NCBI RefSeq assembly: GCF_014673495.1
Contig: NZ_CP051006.1
Span: forward strand, 7,439,001-7,503,000
Direction: 5' to 3'
From: Streptomyces griseofuscus
Lineage (GTDB): Bacteria; Actinomycetota; Actinomycetes; Streptomycetales; Streptomycetaceae
DNA length: 64,000 nt
A program made the position numbers and the translations under genes. This document shows, piece by piece, positions 25,631-34,125 of the stretch. The notes beneath the pieces were generated by a model, which searched no databases, was not told where the DNA came from, and worked only from the letters and a program-made list of their open reading frames with translations. Every line of letters starts with the position of its first letter. Positions within the stretch are counted from its first letter, which is position 1.

Positions 25631-26704
25631 ATGACGCACGGGGGAGCAGCGGCGGAAGAGGCCCCCGGCGTCCGTCCGGCCGCCGGGGCTAAGCGCGGGA
25701 GAGGGCGGTTCTCCTGGTCGCGCAGGCACCCATGGCTCGCCTCCGCCATGGCCCTGGCCGTCGTCGCGGGCGGCGTCGCGGTGCCGCTGGCACTCGGTGG
25801 CGCAGGCCCCTCCTGTCGGCAACTCCCGGCCGCCACAAGGGAGTCGGCGGGCAACCCGGCCGCGGCGACCAAGGCTCTCGACCCCCGGGACGACATGTCC
25901 GGCTTCCCCGCCCCGCGTGCACTGCTGCCGACCGGGAGGCTGTGCGGGGACGGCAGGCGGGTGCTCGGGACGGTGGTGGCCGAGGCCACGGGGACGGCCG
26001 CCGCGGGGACCACCGCCACCGGCACGGAGCGCACCCCGGGCCAGGCCCGCGCCGTCTGGGCGGTCGTGGTCGGCTACGGCGGGGCCGAGGTGCCGCCCGG
26101 CGCCGAGCCAGGACGGGCCCGCATGCTCGCCGGCTACATAGCCGACACCACCACACGGGTCTCCGCCGTCAGCCTCGACGCCAAGTCCCCCGCCGTCCCG
26201 GCCCGTTCGGCCACGGCGACGGACGAGACGGGCCGGTCTCGCTTCGGCGCCTTCCTCTCGCCCACTGCTTGGAACGCCTCACCGACAAGGGCACCGACCC
26301 CGGCTACCAGCCCGGGAAGGTGCCGAAGGGGCGGAAGAACCCCGAGACCCGGGGAGTCGACAGCGACCTGGACGACATCGCCCGCCGCGTCGGCGGCCTG
26401 CTGCGCACCCGGACGAGCGCCGCCCGCGCCGGACACATCGACCTCGCCGCCTACGACCGGTCCGTACGACGGCACACCCCGGGTGGCACCGACCCGGCTG
26501 ACCACCCGGCCCCCGATGGGCGGCATCGCGGGCCGCCCGGTGAGCGGACCCGTGCGCGGCGATCTCAGGGACGGGCGCGAGCAGTTGTCCCGGACGCTGG
26601 ACGCCTGGGCGAAGGCCCGCAAGGTCGCGGCGGCACGGGCGGCGGCCATGCGGCAGATCCTCGACGACGGTTACATATGGGCTTTCCGCAGCGGATCGAC
26701 CTGA
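25631..26704 (+). pseudogene. membrane-anchored hypothetical protein, two frameshifts
   Basis: Starts at ATG 25631, eleven bases after the transglutaminase gene. Residues 1-30 are basic and are followed by one transmembrane helix (SAMALAVVAGGVAVPLALG), then an extracytoplasmic part with LPAATRESAG, DMSGFPAPRALLPTGRLC. Near 26255 the sense switches to another frame (LERLTDKGTDPGYQPGKVPKG, DDIARRVGGLLRTR, AAYDRSVRRH), consistent with a doubled TC in CTCTC. Near 26500-26515 it switches back (GRPVSGPVRGD, SRTLDAWAKARKVAAARAA). The two shifts cancel. It is either a decayed gene or a sequence-error case; the family is unknown to me. Confidence 0.7.
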
Positions 26705-26764
26705 CGGGCACGGGCGGCCAGGCCGTCGCCGGGCTTCCGTGGCGAGCCGGTCCGCCCGCCGTGC

Positions 26765-27641
26765 TCAGCCGGTCAGCCGCAGCCCCGAGCAGCCGTGCCG
26801 CTCGACCTGGTCCTCGGCGAAGGACCGCAGTAGCACCCGCCGTCGGGCGTCGCCGATCGACTTCGACGCCCGGATCGCGAAGTTGGCGGCCTCGCCGTCG
26901 CAACGGGCGGTCGCCGTCAGCGGCATGCGCACCCCGCTGCCGGTGACCAGGCGGTCGCTCCAGTCGCCGTACCCCGCGCTAAAGCCCAACTCCCATGCCC
27001 AGCAGGGCCATTGCGCAGCGTCAGGTCGCACCGGCCCCCGGGCGAGACGTCGTTCAACAGCGGCTGGACCTGCCAGTTCCCACTCAGGGGGAGCCTGGCG
27101 CGGGCCGCCCAGCCGCAGCCGGTGCCGGCCGCCCCGGACACCGGGATACCGCGCGGCGGATGCGCGGAGTCCGGCAGCGCGCTCCCAGTGTCCTTGCCGG
27201 GGGCCGCGACCACCAGCATCCGGCGCGGCCGGCCCGCCGCGTCCTTGCCGAGGGCCGGGCAGCGCAGCAGGGACTGGAGCTCGCCTGCGTCGTCGACGAC
27301 GCCGGGCAGATCGCCCGCCGGCGGATGGACGGGCGAGAAACCGTCCCGGGGGAAGGGAGAGCGGGAACTCGGCGTCCCGGTCGTCGCGCCGGGTGTACGC
27401 GGACATCCGCACCACCCATGCGGCCTCGCCGTGCCCGGCGAAGCGCAGATCGCACCCGTAATCACCGAGCCCCGCGTGCTCCGTGGTGTCCGCCCCGGCG
27501 AAGTGGCCGCCGCCCGCCGCGAGTTGCCGTACCGGACCCGACGGCAGCGCGCCGTCGCACGCGGTGCGCAGCAGCCACCGGTCCTTCACGTACGGCGCCT
27601 ACAACCACCGCCGCGCACCAAACCTTCCACCAACGCCGCAT
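26765..27641 (-). pseudogene. secreted or anchored hypothetical protein, multiple frameshifts
   Basis: Convergent partner of the preceding broken gene. A plausible start is ATG 27641 after GGGGG, giving MRRWWKVWCAAVVVGAV, a membrane anchor. The frame then shifts near 27590 to KDRWLLRTACDGALPSGPV and AAWVVRMSAYTRRDDRD. Near 27340 it shifts to VHPPAGDLPGVVDDAGELQ and RMLVVAAPGKDTG, and near 27000 back to AGYGDWSDRLVTGSG and the ending RHGCSGLRLTG. At least two, probably three, frameshifts split it. Its layout (anchor, VCDG-like start, Arg-Met core) suggests the same class of surface protein as its neighbour, but I do not recognise the family. Confidence 0.65.
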
Positions 27642-27741
27642 CGCCCAGCCCCCGTACAGCGATCGGTACCCGAGGGCCGAGTGGCCCTCCCGTCATGAGC
27701 GGGCACCTCGTCGGGCAGGGCGCGGCGGCACCGGTCCGGTG

Positions 27742-28473
27742 TCAGTGGACCTGGGCGGTGGTCCGCAGCGCCTCCGCCGTCGGAGCCGTACCACCCAGGT
27801 GGGCCGGCAGCCACCAGGAGTCCTCGGGGCCCTTCGGGCGGCCCGGGTAGGCGCGCTGGGCGGCGTCCAGCAGTTCCTGCACCCGCTCGCGCAGTCGGCG
27901 GGTGATCGCCCCGGCGTACTGGTCGCGCGGCGCCTCCACGGCCTCGCCCACGCGGATGGTGATGGGCAGGTGGCTGCGCTTGAAGTCGCGCGGGTGCCCC
28001 TTGGTCCACAGCCGCTGCGTGCCCCACAGTGCCATCGGGATCAGCGGCACCCCGGCCTCCTGGGCGAGCCTGGCCGCACCCGACTTGAAGCTCTTCAGGG
28101 TGAACGACTGCGAGATGGTGGCCTCCGGGAAGACCCCGATGACCTCACCGGAGCGCAGCGAGTCCAGCGCGTGCGCGTACGCGGCCTCGCCCTGCCCCCG
28201 GTCCACCGGGATGTGCTTCATACCGCGCATCAGCGGACCCGAGATCTTGTGCCGGAAGACGGAATCCTTCGCCATGAACCGCACCAGGCGCTTCTGCGGC
28301 AGCGCGGCCAGGCCGTCGAAGATGAAGTCCAGATAGCTGATGTGATTGCTCACCAGCACGGCCCCGCCGGAGCGCGGGATGTTCGAGGACCCCTGGCAGT
28401 CGATCTTCAGGTCCCAGACCTTGAACAGCGTCTTGGCGAATCCGATGACGGGACGGTAGACCAGCTCTGCCAT
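27742..28473 (-). CDS. 1-acyl-sn-glycerol-3-phosphate acyltransferase (PlsC-like)
   Basis: A 243-residue acyltransferase. The catalytic HX4D is HISYLD in VLVSNHISYLDFIFDGL, the phosphate-binding block is VGVFPEATIS in place of the classical FPEGTRS, and GVPLIPMALWGTQRLW closes the fold. It transfers an acyl chain to lysophosphatidate in phospholipid synthesis at the membrane inner face. The FPEAT variant, with Ala for Gly, is common in actinobacterial members. ATG 28473 is the first start; no other lipid gene is adjacent. Confidence 0.92.
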   Translation of the reverse strand: MAELVYRPVIGFAKTLFKVWDLKIDCQGSSNIPRSGGAVLVSNHISYLDFIFDGLAALPQKRLVRFMAKDSVFRHKISGPLMRGMKHIPVDRGQGEAAYAHALDSLRSGEVIGVFPEATISQSFTLKSFKSGAARLAQEAGVPLIPMALWGTQRLWTKGHPRDFKRSHLPITIRVGEAVEAPRDQYAGAITRRLRERVQELLDAAQRAYPGRPKGPEDSWWLPAHLGGTAPTAEALRTTAQVH

Positions 28474-28747
28474 GGGCGGGGTGAACCCTTTCTGCTCTGC
28501 TCGGGAAAGGGGCTCCCGGCGGACAAGTTACGCAGCCGTAGGGTTACGGCGTCTCGCAGATCGTGCCCCAAGAACGTGCGGGGAGCCAGCTCTGGTGCCC
28601 GGCCCGGGCGAGATCCTCGTCACGTCCGCACAGGATTCACCCGGGCGCCGGGAATCTCTGCGGCGCGCCGATTGTTTGCCCCCCCGACGCCCGCAGAAGC
28701 GGGCGCCCCTGGAAGTGCCGCACCGGCGGCGGAGCGGGAGGGCACGG

Positions 28748-29092
28748 GTGAGCGGGCGCGACGACGCCGAAGCGGGCGGGAGCGGAACCGGACCTGAGGC
28801 GGCCGAACTCGGCGGCGCTCTCGGCGAACGGGCCACCCTGGTCCAGTTCTCCAGCGCCTTCTGCGCGCCCTGCCGCGCCACCCGGCGCGTCCTCGACGAG
28901 GTCGCCGCGATGGTGCCCGGCGTCGCCCACATCGAGATCGACGCCGAGGCCCGCCTCGACCTCGTACGCGCCCTCGGGATCCTCAAGACCCCCACCGTCC
29001 TCGTCCTGGACGCGCACGGCAGGGAAGTGCGCCGAGCCGCCGGGCAGCCCCGCAGGGCCGATGTCATCGCGGCGCTGGGGGAGGCGGTGTGA
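28748..29092 (+). CDS. thioredoxin-like protein
   Basis: A 114-residue thioredoxin-fold protein. The redox motif is CAPC in VQFSSAFCAPCRATRRVLDE, followed by the cis-Pro loop LGILKTPTVLVLD. Residues 1-25 are a Gly/Ala-rich extension. Thioredoxins usually carry CGPC; CAPC shifts the redox potential and is often seen in specialised members. GTG 28748 follows GGGAGGG by five bases; the frame upstream of it has no support. It is divergent from the acyltransferase over 274 bases in which I see no other gene. Confidence 0.88.
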   Translation: MSGRDDAEAGGSGTGPEAAELGGALGERATLVQFSSAFCAPCRATRRVLDEVAAMVPGVAHIEIDAEARLDLVRALGILKTPTVLVLDAHGREVRRAAGQPRRADVIAALGEAV

Positions 29093-29175
29093 GGGGGTCT
29101 CAGCACCAGGTGAGAGACATCCCAGTTCCCGGACCGCACTTGACTGCGCGCGCCACCTATCGTCAGCCTGACCGT

Positions 29176-29256
29176 ATGCCGACCGAACTCCTTCTCCACG
29201 GGCGGGCCCACGTCGACCTCGCGCGCACCGCGAGCGCCTGCTGTCCGGGCCGCTGA
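29176..29256 (+). CDS. 26-residue Cys-Cys leader peptide (uORF)
   Basis: ATG 29176 opens 26 codons ending in CGC TGA. The peptide contains HVDLARTASACC then PGR. This HVDLxRxxSxxC pattern is one I know from small Streptomyces ORFs annotated as putative leader peptides ahead of sulfur-related genes, and mycobacteria use Cys-rich uORFs for cysteine-responsive attenuation. The two Cys codons (TGC TGT) lie in a CTGCT/AGCAG hairpin that spans the stop codon. The flavin reductase gene starts 44 bases later. Cysteine shortage would stall the ribosome here and change folding of the leader; that mechanism is inferred. Confidence 0.75.
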   Translation: MPTELLLHGRAHVDLARTASACCPGR

Positions 29257-29300
29257 GCAGCCACGGATCCGCTCGCCCTCCCGAACAGAAGGACAACTCC

Positions 29301-29810
29301 ATGACGGCCCTGCCCGGACTCGGCACTCCCCAGCTCGCCTCTCCCGATCTGCTGCGCGCCACCTTCCGCCGGCACGCCGCCGGTGTCGCGGTGATCACCG
29401 CGCGCGGCGCCACCGGACCGGTCGGCTTCACCGCCACCTCCCTCACCTCGGTCTCCGCCGAGCCCCCGATGATCTCCTTCGGGGTCGGCACCGGCGCCTC
29501 CAGCTGGCCCGCGATAGCCGAGGCCGACCACATCGGCGTGCACATACTCGGCGAGCACCAGGGCGACCTGGCCGCCACCTTCGCCCGCAGCGGCGCCGAC
29601 CGCTTCGGCGCGCCCACCGCCTGGCGTGACGGCCCCGAGGGCGTGCCGGTGCTCGACGACGTACTCGCCTGGCTGGTCTGCCGGATCGTCGCCCGCGTCC
29701 CCGCGGGGGACCACCGGATCGTGCTCGCGGAGGTCGTCCTCGGCGATCCCGCCGGCGGCGGCCGCCCCCTCCTCTACCACCAGGGCCGCTTCACCGCGCT
29801 GCGCGACTGA
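29301..29810 (+). CDS. flavin reductase family protein
   Basis: A 169-residue flavin reductase-like FMN-binding protein: FRRHAAGVAVITARGATGPVGFTATSLTSVSAEPPMISF is the FMN-binding half, and AEVVLGDPAGGGRPLLYHQGRF the C-terminal part. Such proteins supply reduced flavin to two-component monooxygenases, including those that release sulfite from sulfonates. The Cys-rich leader peptide upstream points to a sulfur-assimilation role. ATG 29301 has AAGGA nine bases upstream. No partner oxygenase is in the neighbourhood. Confidence 0.92.
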   Translation: MTALPGLGTPQLASPDLLRATFRRHAAGVAVITARGATGPVGFTATSLTSVSAEPPMISFGVGTGASSWPAIAEADHIGVHILGEHQGDLAATFARSGADRFGAPTAWRDGPEGVPVLDDVLAWLVCRIVARVPAGDHRIVLAEVVLGDPAGGGRPLLYHQGRFTALRD

Positions 29811-29919
29811 TTGCGGCGTGGATCACGCTCCGATTCCCTGCACGGCGGTCGATTCCCGATTACGCTGCGTTGCGAAGGTCACAGTTCAAAGCGCTTGCTT
29901 AGCGGGAACGAACTGGGTG

Positions 29920-29931
29920 TACTGACGAGTA
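29920..29931. promoter_or_regulatory. TACT-N4-AGTA palindrome upstream of etfB
   Basis: TACTGACGAGTA lies about 110 bases upstream of the etfB start in an intergenic region that otherwise holds only promoter sequence. TACT-N4-AGTA half-sites fit a TetR-type repressor, possibly one sensing acyl-CoA; the owner is not in the window. Confidence 0.4.
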
Positions 29932-30039
29932 ATATTCCGGTCGGAGCGCGCTGACGCCCCGGCCGGGATCGGCCGCTTCAGGCGCCTATGCTGCCTGCAA
30001 GAGGCAGCCAGGAAATCACGATGCAGTAGGAGAGCCGGC

Positions 30040-30825
30040 GTGAGCTTGAGGATCGTTGTCACTGTGAAGTACGTGCCCGACGCCACTGGCGACCGGCACT
30101 TCGCCGATGACCTGACCGTCGACCGCGACGACGTGGACGGTCTGCTCTCCGAGCTGGACGAGTACGCGGTCGAGCAGGCGCTCCAGATCGCGGACGAGGC
30201 GGACGACGCCGAGGTCACCGTGCTGACGGTGGGCCCCGAGGACGCCAAGGACGCGCTCCGCAAGGCCCTGTCGATGGGTGCCGACAAGGCCATCCACGTC
30301 GAGGACGACGACCTGCACGGCACCGACGCCATCGGCACCTCCCTGGTGCTGGCCAAGGCCATCGAGAAGGCCGGCTTCGACCTGGTCGTCTCCGGCATGG
30401 CCTCCACCGACGGCACCATGGGCGTCGTCCCGGCGCTGGTCGCCGAGCGCCTGGGTGTCCCGCAGGTCACCCTGCTCTCCGAGGTCTCGGTCGAGGACGG
30501 CACCGTCAAGGGCCGCCGCGACGGCGACGCCGCCTCCGAGCAGCTGGAGGCGCAGCTGCCGGCCCTGGTCTCCGTGACCGACCAGTCCGGCGAGGCCCGC
30601 TACCCGTCCTTCAAGGGCATCATGGCGGCCAAGAAGAAGCCGGTGGAGTCCTGGGACCTGTCGGACCTCGACATCGAGGCGGAAGAGGTCGGCCTGGACG
30701 GCGCGTTCACCAAGGTCGAGACCGCCGACGCGCGTCCGGCCCGCACGGCCGGCACCATCGTCAAGGACGAGGGCGAGGGCGGCAAGCAGCTCGCTGAGTT
30801 CCTCGCGGGCCAGAAGTTCATCTAA
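30040..30825 (+). CDS. etfB: electron transfer flavoprotein beta subunit
   Basis: A 261-residue ETF beta chain. The N-terminal KYVPDATGDRHFADD, the signature-like block VVSGMASTDGTMGVVPALVAERLGVPQVT and the recognition-loop region LPALVSVTDQSGEARYPSFKGIMAAKKKP are all present. With EtfA it binds FAD and AMP and carries electrons from acyl-CoA dehydrogenases to the quinone pool via ETF:quinone oxidoreductase. GTG 30040 follows AGGAG by seven bases. etfA begins 53 bases downstream with its own ribosome site. Confidence 0.97.
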   Translation: MSLRIVVTVKYVPDATGDRHFADDLTVDRDDVDGLLSELDEYAVEQALQIADEADDAEVTVLTVGPEDAKDALRKALSMGADKAIHVEDDDLHGTDAIGTSLVLAKAIEKAGFDLVVSGMASTDGTMGVVPALVAERLGVPQVTLLSEVSVEDGTVKGRRDGDAASEQLEAQLPALVSVTDQSGEARYPSFKGIMAAKKKPVESWDLSDLDIEAEEVGLDGAFTKVETADARPARTAGTIVKDEGEGGKQLAEFLAGQKFI

Positions 30826-30878
30826 GGGTTCGCGCCCGCCGACCGCCCCTCAACTTCGTTACGCAGGAGAGCAATCCC

Positions 30879-31841
30879 ATGGCTGAAGTCCTCGTCTACG
30901 TCGACCACGTGGACGGTGCCGTCCGCAAGCCCACCCTTGAGCTGCTGACCCTGGCCCGCCGCCTCGGTGAGCCCGTCGCCGTCGCGCTGGGCAACGGTGC
31001 CGCCGACACCGCCGCCACCCTCGCCGAGCACGGCGCGGTGAAGGTCCTCACCCACGACGCGTCCGAGTACGCCGACTACCTGGTCGTGCCGAAGGTCGAC
31101 GCCCTCCAGGCCGCCCACGAGGCCGTCTCCCCGGCCGCCGTGCTGGTCCCGTCCTCCGCCGAGGGCAAGGAGATCGCCGCCCGCCTGGCGCTGCGCATCG
31201 GCGCCGGCATCATCACCGACGCCGTCGACCTGGAGGCCGGCGACGAGGGCCCGGTGGCCACCCAGTCGGTGTTCGCCGCGTCCTTCACCACCAAGTCGCG
31301 TGTCATCAAGGGCACCCCGGTCATCACGGTCAAGCCGAACTCGGCCGCCGTGGAGGCCGCCCCGGCCGCGGGCGCGGTCGAGGCCCTCGCCGTGACCTTC
31401 TCCGACAAGGCCACCGGCACCAAGGTCACCGCCCGCACCCCGCGCGAGTCCACGGGCCGCCCGGAGCTGACCGAGGCCGCGATCGTGGTCTCCGGCGGCC
31501 GCGGTGTCAACGGCGCCGAGAACTTCGCGATCATCGAGGCCCTCGCCGACCAGCTCGGCGCGGCCGTCGGTGCCTCGCGTGCCGCCGTCGACGCCGGCTG
31601 GTACCCGCACACCAACCAGGTCGGCCAGACCGGCAAGTCGGTCTCGCCGCAGCTGTACATCGCCAACGGCATCTCCGGTGCCATCCAGCACCGCGCCGGC
31701 ATGCAGACCTCGAAGACCATCGTGGCCGTCAACAAGGACGCCGAGGCCCCGATCTTCGAGCTGGTCGACTACGGCGTCGTCGGCGACCTGTTCGACGTCG
31801 TGCCGCAGCTGACCGAGGAGATCAAGACCCGCAAGGGCTGA
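30879..31841 (+). CDS. etfA: electron transfer flavoprotein alpha subunit
   Basis: A 320-residue ETF alpha chain. The N-terminal domain starts MAEVLVYVDHVDG; the FAD domain contains VVSGGRGVNGAENF, VGASRAAVDAGWYPHTNQVGQTGK, and the closing IAVNKDAEAPIFELVDYGVVGDLF. It is the FAD-binding partner of EtfB in beta-oxidation and amino acid catabolism. ATG 30879 follows GGAG. A strong hairpin after the stop marks the end of the etf operon. Confidence 0.97.
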   Translation: MAEVLVYVDHVDGAVRKPTLELLTLARRLGEPVAVALGNGAADTAATLAEHGAVKVLTHDASEYADYLVVPKVDALQAAHEAVSPAAVLVPSSAEGKEIAARLALRIGAGIITDAVDLEAGDEGPVATQSVFAASFTTKSRVIKGTPVITVKPNSAAVEAAPAAGAVEALAVTFSDKATGTKVTARTPRESTGRPELTEAAIVVSGGRGVNGAENFAIIEALADQLGAAVGASRAAVDAGWYPHTNQVGQTGKSVSPQLYIANGISGAIQHRAGMQTSKTIVAVNKDAEAPIFELVDYGVVGDLFDVVPQLTEEIKTRKG

Positions 31842-31856
31842 TCGCCGACCGGCTGT

Positions 31857-31895
31857 CCGAGGCCCCCGTGACCCGCGCGGTCATGGGGGCCTCGG
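31857..31895 (+). terminator. hairpin terminator after etfA
   Basis: CCGAGGCCCCC pairs with GGGGGCCTCGG, and the interior TGACC/GGTCA extends the stem, 16 base pairs in all with one unpaired G/T step. It starts 16 bases after the etfA stop. There is no T-run, as is usual for Streptomyces terminators. Confidence 0.85.
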
Positions 31896-31980
31896 TGCAT
31901 CCTGAAGGCGACATGGGGTCCTCGGCCGAGGTGTTGACCAGCCGGAACCGCGCCGGATAACTTCATTCTACGGATTGTTG

Positions 31981-31997
31981 ATTCCGCAACGCGGAAT
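31981..31997. promoter_or_regulatory. perfect 7-3-7 palindrome upstream of the DUF6986 gene
   Basis: ATTCCGCAACGCGGAAT is fully symmetric around AAC. TTCCGC-N3-GCGGAA is the look of IclR-family operators, and the site lies 25 bases upstream of the start codon, over or just after the expected promoter. Confidence 0.65.
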
Positions 31998-32022
31998 TGC
32001 AGTGGATATTGGAGGGTGTGGG

Positions 32023-33321
32023 ATGGGTCAGCAGGAGAAGGTGGCGACCAGCCTCGCCGGCGCCGTCGGCGAGGAGATCAGCGCCTCGCTCGCCCCGGTC
32101 GACGCGGAACTGGCACGCCGCTACCCCGGGGACCCCGGCACCCGGCAGCCCGTCCACACCGTCTACGTCCCCGGTGACGCCTTCACCGCCGACACCGTCC
32201 GCTCCTGGGGCGACCAGGCCCTCGCCGCCCTGGACGAACATGCCCCGGACGCCGCCTCCTTCGCCGCCGTCCTCGGCCTCGCCGACGACCTCGCCGAGCC
32301 CGTCCACTCCCGCGTCCGCGCCAAGCTGGAGCGCGAGCCGATAGAAGACCTGCGGGTCGACTTCGAGGACGGCTACGGCCCCCGCCCCGACGCCGAGGAG
32401 GACGCGACCGCGGCCCGCGCGGCCCGGCTGATCGCCGAGGCGTACGCGAAGGGGACCGCGGCGCCGTACATGGGCATCCGCATGAAGTGCATGGAGGCCC
32501 CGGTACGGGCGCGGGGCATCCGCACCCTCGACATCTTCCTCACCGGCCTGATGGCGGCGGGCGGACTGCCCGACGGGCTGGTGCTCACCCTGCCGAAGGT
32601 GACCTATCCCGAGCAGGTGACCGCCTTCGCCCGGCTCCTGGCGGCCTTCGAGAAGGCGCACGGTCTGGACGCGGGACGGCTCGGCTTCGAGATACAGATC
32701 GAGACCAGCCAGGCCATCCTGGCGACCGACGGCACCGCGACCGTCGCCCGTATGATCCAGGCCGCCGAGGGCCGCGCCACCGGGCTGCACTACGGCACCT
32801 TCGACTACAGCGCCTGCCTGGGCGTCTCCGCCGCCTATCAGGCCAGCGACCACCCGGCCGCCGACCACGCCAAGGCGGTCATGCAGGTCGCCGCCGCGGG
32901 CACCGGCGTGCGCGTCTCGGACGGCTCCACCAATGTCCTCCCGGTCGGCCCCACCGAGCAGGTGCACGCCGCCTGGCGGCTGCACTACGGCCTCACCCGG
33001 CGCGCCCTCGCCCGCGCCTACTACCAGGGCTGGGACATGCACCCGGGCCACATCCCGACCCGCTACGCGGCCGTCTTCGCCTTCTACCGCGAGGGCTTCG
33101 AGCAGGCCGCGGCCCGCCTCGCCCGCTACGCCAACCGCACCGCGGGCGACGTCATGGACGAGCCCGCCACCGCCAAGGCCCTCAGTGGCTATCTGCTGCG
33201 CGGCCTGGACTGCGGTGCCCTCGACCTCGCGGAGGTGGCCGAGCGTACAGGGCTGACCCGTGCGGGACTTGAGGGCTTCGCGGCGCCGAGGCGCGGCGAC
33301 CTCACGGCCGCCGCTCAGTAG
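32023..33321 (+). CDS. DUF6986 family, HpcH/HpaI aldolase-like protein
   Basis: A 432-residue TIM-barrel protein related to HpcH/HpaI aldolases, citrate lyase beta and malate synthase. Visible pieces are LRVDFEDGYGPRPDAEED, the metal-binding Glu of LGFEIQIETSQAIL, GLHYGTFDYSACLGV and the C-terminal MHPGHIPTRYAAVFAFYREG. It probably makes or breaks a C-C bond with glyoxylate, pyruvate or an acyl-CoA. ATG 32023 has GGAGGG seven bases upstream. The palindrome ahead of it suggests IclR-type control, as for glyoxylate or allantoin genes in Streptomyces; that link is inferred. Confidence 0.85.
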   Translation: MGQQEKVATSLAGAVGEEISASLAPVDAELARRYPGDPGTRQPVHTVYVPGDAFTADTVRSWGDQALAALDEHAPDAASFAAVLGLADDLAEPVHSRVRAKLEREPIEDLRVDFEDGYGPRPDAEEDATAARAARLIAEAYAKGTAAPYMGIRMKCMEAPVRARGIRTLDIFLTGLMAAGGLPDGLVLTLPKVTYPEQVTAFARLLAAFEKAHGLDAGRLGFEIQIETSQAILATDGTATVARMIQAAEGRATGLHYGTFDYSACLGVSAAYQASDHPAADHAKAVMQVAAAGTGVRVSDGSTNVLPVGPTEQVHAAWRLHYGLTRRALARAYYQGWDMHPGHIPTRYAAVFAFYREGFEQAAARLARYANRTAGDVMDEPATAKALSGYLLRGLDCGALDLAEVAERTGLTRAGLEGFAAPRRGDLTAAAQ

Positions 33322-33380
33322 CCGGAACTCGCGGGGTTCACCGGGCTCACGGGGTTCACCGGGCTCGCGGGCGGCGCGGG

Positions 33381-34118
33381 CTACAGGGCGACGTACGGTT
33401 CGAGCCCCGAGCCCGATACCCACCCGTGCTCGGCGAACAGCCGGGTGCCCCGTGCGCACAACCGCGCATCGCCGCGCGCCCGTTCGCTGAACTCCTCCGG
33501 ACTCGTTCCGAACAGCTCCCGCAACCGCGCCGAGGAGGCGGGGAGTTCGGTGAGCAGCGGGCGCTGGCCCGGGTGGCGGCGGGGCGCGCCGGTGCCGTCG
33601 TGCAGGACTCCGTGCCGATTGACGTAGGCATACGCCCCCGACAGCACGGTGTCGTCGGCCAGTTGGACCTGGACGTCCGGCGCGGGCAGCCAGGCCCGCC
33701 GGAAGTTGCCGTCCGGCAGCGGCGCCCCCTCGCTGGCGTCGATCACGTCCAGCTGCCGCCGGTCCAGCCACAGCACGAACAACTCCCGTGTGACGGAAGG
33801 CGACTTGACCGGTGAGGCGGAGACATAGCCCATGCGGCTGACGTGCGCGGAGACGCCCACATCGAGGCCGGTCACCCGGGAGCGCACCATCGGGACGGGC
33901 GAATCGAGCCCGAACCCGGCCATCTTGTGGCGCAGTTGACCGGGGCAGGCGTTGGAGCCGACCGCGAGCACCGGCGCCCGGTCGTCGTACACCAGCCGGG
34001 TCAGCGGCAGCATCCGGTCGCCGTGCAGCAACCCCGAACGGGCGGGCCAGGCACCCGGATACGTCAGCGGGTCCTCGCGCGGCACCCCGGCCAGCCCCAG
34101 CTCCTCCAGCGTGGCCAT
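33381..34118 (-). CDS. hypothetical protein, possible gamma-glutamylcyclotransferase-like fold
   Basis: A 245-residue soluble protein I do not recognise by family. The segment APVLAVGSNACPGQLRHKM resembles the YGSN phosphate-binding loop of gamma-glutamylcyclotransferase-like proteins, and a conserved-looking acidic stretch (LDVIDASEGAPLPDG) follows at the distance where that fold has its catalytic Glu. This is a weak match by eye. Its ATG lies eight bases after the LacI stop, so the two are co-transcribed. Confidence 0.7.
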   Translation of the reverse strand: MATLEELGLAGVPREDPLTYPGAWPARSGLLHGDRMLPLTRLVYDDRAPVLAVGSNACPGQLRHKMAGFGLDSPVPMVRSRVTGLDVGVSAHVSRMGYVSASPVKSPSVTRELFVLWLDRRQLDVIDASEGAPLPDGNFRRAWLPAPDVQVQLADDTVLSGAYAYVNRHGVLHDGTGAPRRHPGQRPLLTELPASSARLRELFGTSPEEFSERARGDARLCARGTRLFAEHGWVSGSGLEPYVAL

Positions 34119-34125
34119 GGGCGGC

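Noticed and set aside
33315..33380. GTTCACCGGGCTCACGGGG-type short repeats after the DUF6986 gene
   Set aside because: Only two or three imperfect copies in 60 bases, with no spacers; not a CRISPR and not clearly functional.
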